From Ampullaceana balthica (taxonomy: Eukaryota > Mollusca > Gastropoda > Lymnaeidae): a stretch of DNA of 64,000 nucleotides. Location of the stretch: NCBI GenBank assembly GCA_944989445.1, contig CALYLW010001397.1, positions 274,894-338,893 of the forward strand, read 5' to 3'. The position numbers were made by a program, and so were the translations under genes. Position 1 is the stretch's first letter. Each line of letters starts with the position of its first letter. Under the pieces are notes generated by a model that did not search any database, was not told the DNA's origin, and saw nothing but the letters and a program-made list of their open reading frames with translations. Positions 33,770-45,909 of the stretch are shown in pieces.

Positions 33770-36700
33770 CTGGGATTTTCTTAAATTTGAAATTTATTTA
33801 GAAAACAATTAAACTCCAGTTTTATTTTAAGCAGCTCTTTAGTATGAAAGGTACAACGAAGAACGTAGCAGACGCAAGTTCTGAGGAAATCTTCTAGGGG
33901 GGGTATACACCCTAGGTAGGTCATTGATGATCCCCGCTTAGTGGCAGTCCTAACCATAGAGACTCGTGTGCCTTGCAGGGGTGGTGCCGAAGTAGTAGTG
34001 CGTCAAAGTAGGGAAAATCCATCTCTTCTTGTGATGTATCATTAGCTCAGTGTTTCTCAAATATTGGGGCGTGGGGATGCGAGGCTGCGTAAAGAGGGGC
34101 TCGTTAGACCGTTATGCAGAGGTGTACTTATAACAATTTTATAGACAAATGAAACTATTTACAGTCGCGCGTAGGGCGCAAAATGTTTTCTTTCTTTCTA
34201 AAGGGAGGGGGGCATGACAGAAAATAATTGAGAAACACTGCATTAGTGGGAGGCATTTCGACTTTGTGTCCTTTATGGATTCACAGGCGACCGTTTCGGA
34301 GGGGAGGGGGTTTCTCGGCTCTTAAGTCCCCTAGGGGGAGTGGGCGGGATAGCTGAGAGGGTCTTTTTGGAAGATCCATGAAGAACACTAGGCTCGGGGC
34401 TGCTGTTTTTCTTCCACATATAGGATATTGTGTAGACCAAATGGATTATTACACATAAATACATGTCTTCAACTGAAAATATAGTTTAAAACTAGTCTTT
34501 TTTACACAAAATTAGTTGATAGGAGAAATGTAAATCTTTGGCGTAAGAACAAGTATTTGAATAGATAGATAGTTTTATCGAAAAAATATTTTAAAGTTTA
34601 ATTTTTATCAAATTTAAACGTAGGGATCGAGATATTCGTTTCGTTTATAAAAACAATTTATTTGGAACTGTTTAGTGTAGTTCCAGAGTGTAATTTCGAA
34701 CAACGATGTTTACTTTACTTTTTTAAAAAGATAATTTAATTTGAAACCTTCATGTTTTAAAATAAAACTAAAAATCAAAAGAAAATAATTTCCATTTGCA
34801 AACATCACACAAGACGCATAACTTTAGTATTGCATTTTTATCTTTGTGAGTAAATTGAAAAGCAAAAGAAGAAAACAACATTGTTAATCATTATATTTCC
34901 GTTTGCCCTTCAACTATTTTTTAAAGTTTGTGGCCATATGGCCGTTATCAATATCAAATTATGAAGTTTTATCTCACACACCTATTTTATCTACAAGTCA
35001 AATATTGATTATCGTGTTGCGGAAAAATGTCATTACCCTTGAACGAGTTCTTTAAAATATTTGTAACATATTAAGAAAATCTTTGACCCTTTTGAGTAGA
35101 TTTGCTATAAACTAAAACAAGCGTAGCGAATAAAAATAAAAGAATAAGACAAAATCACTATTTTTGTTTTACCTTCACGCTTAAACACAATCCTTATGAA
35201 TGAAAGTGATGGACATTCCATGGTCCAGAAAATGAACAAATCCTCTTTTAGAAGTGAACTGTGTAAATTAATAGCCCTCAGCTTGGTAAATTTCTGGAAA
35301 AGGTTATTGCAAAAAAAAACTAGAATTTTGTTTGTCTCTGATAAGTTGAGAAATTTTAAACAGTACGAAAAATGACATACTCTAGATACAACCCGTGTCG
35401 TAGCATATGCCGCGGACTTGGTCATAGATAGTGCAAACTACAGTTCAAGAAAATCAGAATGCAATTAAAAGTGGCCGGCAGCGGCGTAGCGTCGGTATAT
35501 ACCGACATGGGCAGAGCTCATTTTTTACGCCCCCCCCCCTAGGAAAAACATATACATATAATATGCCTTAAAGGAAAGACGCGTTTTTTCGACAGTAATA
35601 ATTAGGACACTATTAAATTTTTATGTTAATAATAAATATGGAAGATCTCCTTTGACAAAAAATTAAATTGAGTTTTCTGCTTTTCTTCATGGCACAAACT
35701 TTAATGTATCAAGGTTGTCAGCCATGTCCAAAATAGCTAATATATTACGTAAATGCTGTAAGAAAATCATAACTGCTAGCCTCACTTGAATTTCTACATC
35801 AACATAATCTTATGAACAATACAAATTTCTTCTCAATTATTTGTCTAAGTAACATGATTACATATTCGCTTTGATTGTCAAAATTGTATATCTCGTTCAT
35901 TGGCGGGAAGGTACAATTAAAATCGTAAGGTCTCCACATGAAGTTTTGATGAAAGTCAAAGCAGTAAAGCAGTAATAACACAATTTGGGCCTCTGCAGTA
36001 TATTATCTTAAGAACATCAGCTTTAAACTTATTTAAAATCATTTCAGAAATATAGTAAAAAGATAATTTTTTTAATGAAAAATATGAAAGATTCTGCATC
36101 TACTTTCTGATTTTCAAACGTTACATATCACACAACTGCATTTGTTTGATCTTGATGTAAAATATTGAGAGCTAATGCATAAATTAAATACTATTTCGGT
36201 TCTCGTACCTGAAATACTAACTTTTTTGTGCGGAGCATCTTCTAAAACTTCAATGTGTCACGCATCCTGACATGACTTATTATCTTTCAAATATGTTTGT
36301 GGGCTTCACCATCTCTCGTACAATAATTCATTACAATTAAAGTCAGGAAAAATACACTTTAATCATGAAATATTTAATATATACACATATGTTACAATAC
36401 ACCACTTGGATCTCTAGAATTCCAAATAGCACCACTCTAATACATCAACCCCTCATTCTGACCTCTCATAACTACACACTTCATGTAACCTCACGTGTCC
36501 GCCTCGACTCCGTGACCACATTAATAGCCTGGACCTTGGACTTCAGTTGACCTCATAACAATCGCATTCCTTTTTTATTTACACATGTTCGCTCCCCTTT
36601 TCTCTCTGCTGTCAAACCCGTGAATTTTCACGTGGCATTCACCCCGTGCCCTTATTACGATGTTTTGACACAAAACATTTTTAGGTCATTACAACATTAT

Positions 36701-39700
36701 TTTTTTTTATAGTTGTTGAAAATGGAATTATGTTTCATAATGCATGAAATAAAAGTATAACATATGGAGGATTTCATAAATTGTCAATCTTCAGCTTTTG
36801 CACAAATACGGGCTCTGTTTTCTATGGTTTTTTTATTTATAAAGTGTCTGCATTTATTATCAATCTCCTAGGTATGTCAGCAACCACATTGTCCCTTCCT
36901 TTAACGGGTTTATTGTCAAACTTGTAGTCTGCCAGTAGCATTGCCCATCAATTGGTTTTTGCGTTGCTTATTTTCTTCCTGTTAAATGCAACAAGTGGTT
37001 TGTTGTCTGTTAGTAGAGTGAATGTTCTATCTAGAAGGTATTTTTGCAGTTTTTGTAGAGCCTACACTATGGCCAAAAATTATCTCTCCATATTGCTGTA
37101 GTTACGTTCTGTTCTTGTGAGATTCCTGCTAAGGTACTGTATGGGATGGAGAATACCACCACGATCCTGCAAAAGACAAGCTCCTAATGCAACATATGAT
37201 GCATCTGTGGAAACAATAAAAGGTCTATCCCATTTGGGTGTAACGAGGATAGGTTTCTTCATAAATGCTTGCTTAATGTCGTCCAATACTTTAAAGCAAT
37301 CTCCTGAAAACTGAAATTTTCGAGCATCTGTGTGTTTTGTGCTTTCTGTAAGTGGGTGAACAATTTCTGCATACTTTCAATGAATGGTCTATAAAAGTTA
37401 CATAGTCCCAGCTGGGTTTGAACTTGTTTCTTTGATTTTAGGACTGACAGGATAAAGATCTTGTTTTCGTTCTCTGCAGTGGGAGTGACTATACCTCCTT
37501 CTATTCTGTATCCAAGAAAATAAATATATTTCTTTCCAATGTTTATCTTTTCAGGTGAGATAGTGACATTAAGTTTCTTGAATCTATCTATGACACTTTA
37601 AAATGCATGGATGTGCGTTTCCCAATCTTTGGTGTGGATACATAATGTATTCTACGTAATGTACCACATTTGGAATGCCTTGTAACATCACTTTCATAAA
37701 TCTGCTAAAGGTGGCCGTACTGTTGACTAATCCAAATGGCATCACTACCATTCAAAAACTTCATCAATAGCTACGAATGCAGTATATTTGTCTGAAGCAG
37801 CATCCATATTTATCTGCCAAAAACATCTGTTCAAGTCAAATGATGTAAATATTTCGAAATTACCAATTCTATCTATTATGTCTTGGGTCTCCAATAGGTT
37901 CATGGTCCAATTTTGTTATACTATTAAATTGCCTCATAACAATCGCATTTCTTTTTTATTTACATATTGTCGCTCTCATTTTCTCTCTGCTGTCAGACCT
38001 GTGAATTTTCACGTGACACAGTGGTCTCATCTTGAATTCGAGTGGACAAGTTGTTTTGAAATCCCTTATGTTAACTTCGCGGCCGTCTCTGACGTTCTGT
38101 CGTCATCTCTCTCTGTCTGTCTGTCTTGGGCGGGCGGAAAAACAAAAGTAAAAAACGACCTACTTGACGTGATCTCATCGAGCTGAAATTTGGCACACGG
38201 ACCCGTCTCATTTAACAATGCATCGTATCAAAATTTCAGATCGATCGAAAGTACCGTAATTAAATTAATGCATGATTAGTTTATCTATATAAACTATATG
38301 TAGAGGTCGCTATCGTTTACATTTTACGGGTCACTTGACTTCAGGCCAGCCACCGGTGAACACATCTCGTGCTTAAACCAGGTAAACCGGCGTGCTTGTG
38401 TTTACATTTGTCGTGTCACGGTGAGCTCGGCCCAGCGATCGGTGACAAGACCTTTCCCCTCTCCCACCCCCCACCCCCCCTTTTTGGGTTAAAAGCAAAG
38501 GGGAGTAAAGACATATTTAGTATGTATATATTTGTAAATACTTTAAGTTCTGTCTCATATATAAGGGATTTATAGTCAAAAACTTTGTTTTTACGGGTTT
38601 GTTTTATTTTGTTTTTAAATTATTTTGCAAATGTTTTTGTCGAAGCACTCGATCGCACTTTGCTAGAATATGCATAAGTTCCAGAATATTTCCTATATTT
38701 GCTCTGGTATATTCCTCTTTATTATCACGATAAGGCAAATTACTATTTTGCCAGGATTTAATAATGTCAAACATTATAACACGAACTTTTGCATCTTGTT
38801 TTGTTTTCTTTTACAACTTATCGTTGTTCTCTTTTAATAGCCTTTCATTTGCAATGTTAAGCACTTGTTTACGAGTGGCTACATTTTAATTAATTTTGGC
38901 AACTGTTATTCCATTATACCAGCAACTTTGTTTATTATTTTTGTTTGTGCAGCATAACAGAAGAATCAAAATTAAAATGATGATTCTTTAAGAGAATATG
39001 CCAAATAAGTATATACGTTAACAATTCTTCCCCATAATTTTACTTACGTTAAAATCTTTCACACCTGACCAATCTAATCTCTATTTTGGTGTAAGATCCG
39101 TGTCTATTTTGGAGAAGTTAATGTTAATATGATGGTTACTCTTTCAATCTTGCTGCACTTTTAGTAATCTACTTATATCTATTTAGTCCAAGTATGTTGT
39201 TAAAATTTTAGTAGTTGTTGGAATGTAATGGATTTAGATATCAATTTTAGTAGTTGTTGGAATTTAATGGATTTAGATAGCAATTTTAGTAGTTTTTGGA
39301 ATTTAATGGATTTAGATAGCAATTTTAGTAGTTGTTGGAATGTAATGGATTTAGATAGCAATTTTAGCTTCTACGAAATGAGTGGCTGACAAAATTGAAT
39401 CATTTTAAGGTACCAGCAAATCAGTGTCATGTAACGCTTTCATTTTTATAAACTAATTATCAACGAGGAATGTGCCAACCTAAACAAACATTCGCCCTAA
39501 AAAAAATGCCGCCCTCAGCATTATATTGGCTAATGTTTAAAATTGATAGGGTACAGCAATTTTCGCTTTTACAACAGGAGCGGCTGTCGAATTTGAAGAA
39601 TCATTTAAGTGAACAGATTATCAGTGTTGCGTTCTCATGCTACTTAAGCATCTTGATTTTTCTGTTCATCAGCGTAAGTAACACAAGCATTTTGGCAGAA

Positions 39701-42700
39701 TACTCGTTCACATATTTTAAGATAGCAAATAATATTTCTTTCATTAATATCTTATTCGGTTTCTATTTTATTTTGATAAAATGTTCCATTTTATTTCAAA
39801 AATGTATTTCATAGAAGATAATTAACAACTAGGAATTTGCCGCCCCTAAAAAAGTGACGCCTGGGGCATTTCCCCCTGCCCCCTTAGCTACGCCAATGGT
39901 GGCGGGAGGGGCCGTCGACGCATTATTGGTCTCACAATATGCGTACTACGATTAGCTACCTGCAACACACCCTGCACTGCTCTAGCCTGCAAGCTATAAC
40001 TGTGAATTGCCGACCCCAGCGATAGTCAGCGCCTATGTTCGCAAAAGAGGGTGAAAATAACGAAACATGCCATACCCCCCCCGCCCCCTAAAAATTTGAA
40101 ATCACTTTGATTGATTGGTCGTCAACAGCGAAGGTCAATATTCATGCTTATTTGCACACTGCACGTTCGTGTTCTGAGTTTTATATATATACTAGAGATA
40201 ACCCGTCAAAAATAACGGATTCTTTTTTGGTGTGAGTTCAATATAAAATTACTGCTGTAAAAATTAATATTTGTTTAAGATAATTCAAAAAACAATAGAT
40301 TCAAAAAAGGAATAATTATTTATTTAGTTCAAAATTTCTTTAATAGCAATGTTTCTTGTACATACAGATTTAGACTTACATTAAATTATTCAAGCAAATC
40401 ATACTTTCAACCGTAACGGTTTTTTTAAAATTTGAAAACAAGATGTGATAGAAAGAGAGAGAATATGTTGAACGGAGATAGCTATAAAACAGTATCGATC
40501 GCAGCGCCACCTAACAACACAATAAAACAAAATCGATCGCAGCACCACCTAACAGCATTACATCCATATCGACAACGGGAATTATGTATATTGATATATG
40601 GCAACCGTCCATCCACGTGGGACGATGGCGTGTACTCTTGCTCCTCTGCCTCCCCTCCCCTTTCTCCTGGCCATTCTCTCTTCACTCAAAGCTTTGAGAG
40701 ATGCTTCCGCCACATGAAAGCCCTCACGCACTTTTGCACGCCAGTAGGTGCGCTCCTCGGCAATGGTCTCTCTCGTATTATGGTCTATCTTTGCCAATGA
40801 CATTTCTTTCTTGCAGACGTCCTTGAAGCGCATACAAGGGAGACCTATTTTTTCTCATACCAGTTTCTAGCTCACCATAAAGCAAGGCTCTAGGAATGTG
40901 CTCCGAGCTCATCCTGCAGACATGACCCAACCACAACCACAGAATTGAGTGAATACTCAGCATATAGCTCCTTCTAAGTACCTCGACATTGGTGATTTTG
41001 TCCTACCATTTGATGTGTAGAATCCTACGTAAGCATCGTAAGTGAAAGCTGATGAGCTACTTTGTTTGCTTGGCGTATGTCGTCCAGCACTCGCTGCCAT
41101 AGAGGAGTGCACTGAGCAAGTAGGCCTGGTAGACAGTAATTTTCGTTCTATCTGTGAGCTGCGCATTGTTCCGTACTCTTTGATTTAGCCTAGCCATTTA
41201 TGATTTAGCCTTGAATTGGAGATTGCTGGAAGGCAATCGTTAAACCGAAATCATTGCATGCCTCTGAGAACTTATAGACCTACTGTTGGATTCCTATCTC
41301 TGTATGTGAGGTAAGGTCTGTGTCATCCGCGAAGAGCAGATATCTGATTAATACAAATTCCATTTTAATCTTCGTACGGAGCCGGCTGATGTTGTATAGG
41401 TTTCCATCCATATGATATAAATGTTCACACCCTTGGAGCAGTCCTCAAAAGCATGTCACAATAGCATAGAGAAGAAGATACCAAAGAGTGTTGGAGAAAG
41501 TACGCAGTCATTTTTGACTCTGCTAAAAACTGGGAAGGGTTCTGAGGTGGCACCATCGAAGAGCACTGTGCCATTGGTATGGAAGGACGCGATGATAGAG
41601 AGAAGCCGTTGCGGACATCATATTTTTTCTAGTATACTTAGCAGACCCTTGTGGCTGACCAGGTCAAATGCCTTCGTTAAATCTATTACGGCAATGAAGA
41701 GGGGTTTCTGTTGCTCCAAACATTTCTCTTGTTGCTGACGGAGTGAGAAAATCATGTCCATGGTTGATCGGCCAGCCCAAAAACCGCGTTTTGATTTCGG
41801 GTAGACATTTTGTGTCAGAATTTGCAGGCGTGCAAAACACACTCTGGCAAAATCATTTCCCACAATACTCAGTAAAGAGATACCACGATAGTTTTTCCAA
41901 TCGCTGGGATCACCTTTGTTTTTGTAAAGCGCGACAATTTTGGCGTCGCGCATTTCCTGTGGGATGTGGCCGCGTTCCGAGCAATTGCATATGAGTTCGT
42001 GCAGAGGCTCCAGTTGTACTGGTTTGCCATACTTAAGGACTACTGCAGGAATGCCATCGTTACCTGGAGCCTTCCCATTGTTCAGATGATCGATGGTCTT
42101 ACTTAAGGACTTCTGCAGGAATGTAATCGTTACCTGAACCCTTCCCTTTACTGGGATGATCGATGGTCTTACTTAAGGACTTTTACAGGAATGCCATCGT
42201 TACTTGGAGCCTTCCCATTGCTATCGATGTCATTACTAAGCTCCCCCAATGAAGGGGGGGGGGCATGAAGCTGATCTAGAACTGGCAGATCTGGGATTCT
42301 TCCTATGGCAGAGTCAGTCACTACATTCTATGTCGCATATAGTTCTAGATAACGCTCAGTCCAGCTCCGCAACTGCTGGTCTCGTTCTGTAATCATCACA
42401 CCTGACTTTAAAGTAATTAGAGCTGACTTTGATATTATGGGTCCAAGTGCCTTTTTTATGACTTCGTACATTTTTTACATCTCCTTGATCGGCAGAAGAT
42501 TGAATACTTTTACATAGGTCCACCCAATAAGTGTTGGCGCAAAAAACGTGGAGTCTTCTGGGCTGTGCTTCTTGTCTTTTCTCATTGTAGTGTATCAGGT
42601 CCTGGGACAGCTTTATAGGCCAATGGGGCTTTTCTCTTTGTCTCCGTCACGGGCATCACAGTAAACCAAGTTGGCCTCGAGCCAATCGGCATTTTTTCGT

Positions 42701-45700
42701 TACTATGAAAATACCCACTCTTTGCAGCGGAACATTAAGATTTCAGTTAACTACCCTATATAATTTTAGTTTATTTTATATCAAATGTGGTCAATAATTC
42801 ATCAATATAACCAGTTGTCACTGTTCAAAAATAACTTTTATATAACCCATTTTTAAAATGGCATTACAGCCCCCAGCCCCTATTTTAAAAAAATTAATTA
42901 CAGAAACCTTGGCAGGAGCAAACTAAAAAAAATTCCCAAAGTTTAATGGCCGTTGGTTGAATAAAATAATTTTATACGGCTTAAAAAAAACTGAAATAAG
43001 GTCCTGGCGGCCCTATCAGTAAATGATGTAAAGTTCAAATCAACAGTGTATTTCAATCTGGATCATGGTGGATATATTTTCTACACGTAAATTTGAAAAT
43101 TAGTGATGAGTAAGTTTTTTATATAGCTCATTTAAAGAAAAAAGGACATTTGGGCACCCGACCCCTCATCAAGGGGAATTTTAAAATGTCGTCAATTATC
43201 GTCGCAAGAGGGTCCTTAACAACATTCTAAAGTTTCATGCATCTACCTACACAGTAAGTGGGAAAAAATGTGATGAGAAAGTTAGTGAGTGACTGAGTCA
43301 GGGCTTTGCCTTTTATTCTTATGCATACACACACACCCACACACATATATATATAATATGTATATTAATATACTTACATTCTTATACATATATATTACAT
43401 ATATATATATATATATATATACAGGGACTGGAGTCAGAGAGAGAGAATAATGACCTACAGTTTTAACGGCTTAAAAAAACATAAAAACAAACCCGTAAAA
43501 ACAAAGTTTTTGACTATAAATCCCTTATATATGAGACATAACTAAAAGTATTGATTATGTTCAAACGCAACAAATATTTACAGACTGAATCTGTCTTAAC
43601 TCCCCTATGCTTTTAACCCGGGGGTGGGGGTGGGAGAGGGGAAAGGTCTTGTCACCGATCACTGGACCGAGCTCAGCGTGACACGCAAAATGTAAACAAA
43701 AGCACGCCGGTACACCTGGTTAAAACACGAGATGTGTTCACCTATGGCTGGGGTGAAGTCAAGTGACCCGTAAAATGTAAACGATAGCGACCGCTACATA
43801 TAGTTTATATAGATAAACTAAAAATGCATTAATTTAACAACTGTACGTTCGATCGATCTGAATTTTTGATACGATGCATTGTTAGGTGACACGGGTCCGT
43901 GTGCTAAATTTCAGCTCGATGGCATGATGGGAAGTGGGTCATTTTTTGACTTCTGTTTTTTCCGCGGTGCCCGCCCAAGACAAACAGAGAGACAGAGAGA
44001 CAGAGACGGCGGTGAAGTTAATATAAGGGATTTAGAAAACTGGTTAAGATTCAAAATTGGTTTGACGATTACCTTTAATTCAGTAATCATGTGACCTCGG
44101 TATTTCTGAGGATATCTTTTGTCGAGAATGAGGCTCTTTAGGGTATCTCCACACGTGTCTCCAAAACATTGTATAACTTTGAGGCCATAGTCCTGGTGAA
44201 GTTTGGCTTGGTCGATTGTAAATTCAATTTCTAAAATGTTTAAAATGCATCGTTAACTACACCAGAGTATATCCGCGTAACTTTTGCTACTGTTAAATAT
44301 GATTATCACAATTTGTAAATAAAGTAAATCATTTGCTAATGTAATTTCAAATGTATATAAGAAAATTGATTCAATATTGCATATCCAAAACGTTTTTTTT
44401 TGCATTAATAATTAAATTATTTAATTCTTATAGCTTTTTTAAATTATTATTTTGAGTTTACATTAATACAAGAAAAAATAAAATAAAATTCAATCTGTTA
44501 ATGAGCTAAATGGTAAATAATATTTCCCGATGTCTTTCTAGGTTAATGATTATTGATAATTTAACAGCGATTTCAAGCTGCCATCTTCCATCATTGCTTT
44601 AATTACTTACCTCTAAAGAGGGGTGATTTTGGATTATTTTCAATAATTGCTCAATATATGTCACAGTTGCATTTCTCTGGATAAAGAAGTCATAAAAGAC
44701 TACTTTCAGCCTTTTGAGCTTGGCGTCATCCAACAACTGTGCAAACACAGACAAGTCTCCGATGACAACTTTAGAAGGTTCATAAAGTTTAATTTCAACA
44801 TCTTGGAGGCAACGTGCGAAGCATTTTGCGAATTTTATGGATTGCTTTCCTGATGAAAAATTAATTTAGAGGTTTTCATGTTTCCGTTGTTCAAATGTTA
44901 TATTTAATGATAACAGAGGAGAAAGGTTGATTTGTTATAATAATATATTATATTTAAGAAATCTAAGATAACGATTTAACGCAGTAAAAGCAAAGGCTAT
45001 AAATAAATGTTTGGAAATTGTAAGGAAAATTATTGCGGGTGTGTGTGTTAAGGGAAATTCAACATAAGGCACATAAATTGATGGAGAGATCTTACTGCAC
45101 CTCCAATTACATCAAATGATGATTTTTTCGGCATTAAGTCCTTCACTTCCTGATAAGTTTCGGAATTCATCTCAATGAAGTGGAAAATCTTCTTTCTCCA
45201 CAGAATTGGGTCCAAGTAACATAGTCTCCAAGTCTTACAGACCTAAACAAGAATCAAAAGGTTTGTGTTTAGTTCTCTACGCAAGTTATATATTGTTTTT
45301 TTCTAAAAAATCATTATGAAATAAATAAACCATGGACCGAACTGCATTCAACATTATACGTAAAAGACAATTAATCCAGTTAAAGAATTAGCATTTGCAA
45401 AACAAGTTACAGATTATCGCTGGAAAGACCATCGAAAGTGTAAAGGAAATGTTAATATTTTTTTCCAAATTATGAGAAAAGTTTTAAACGAATATTTTTA
45501 TTTACTTTGCACATGGATATCCTGTCAACATCTTCAGGCACTTGAAGATTTCAACTACAACAGTTAGCGGGAGCTGGCTCCATGGTGGTGTCTCAGGTTC
45601 TGAAGGTTTTTCGTTGTCCTTTAAATTCCTTGACATCATTTCGGACGTGCATTTTCGTTTATTTTTATTTTGATTCCTTGTTTTTATCTGGTATTTTTAA

Positions 45701-45847
45701 TGAATACACAGCATATTTTATTTCAAATATTTTATTGCTTATTGCTGTTCATAATTTGTGCCTATCATCGTTTCGAAATTTTTTTGGGTGGAATTTAAGT
45801 AATATAATGAGAAATTAAGTAGATTTTTATGTTTAATAAATATAAGT

Positions 45848-45909
<62 letters not shown>

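Larger units (their letters stand above)
35471..39906. mobile_element. hAT-like composite with nested insertions
   Basis: Left end CAGCGGCGTAGC (35479) and right end GCTACGCCAATG (to 39898) are imperfect inverted repeats, flanked by GTGGCCGG (35471-35478) and GTGGCGGG (39899-39906), 7 of 8 matching. Inside are a Ty3/gypsy pol relic, a dispersed repeat and a 39-bp minisatellite. No clear transposase was read. The pairing of these ends over 4.4 kb is inference. Confidence 0.4.

Noticed and set aside
39470..39814. 114-codon plus-strand frame, possibly a transposase remnant
   Set aside because: A faint likeness to hAT C-termini could not be supported by any clear motif.
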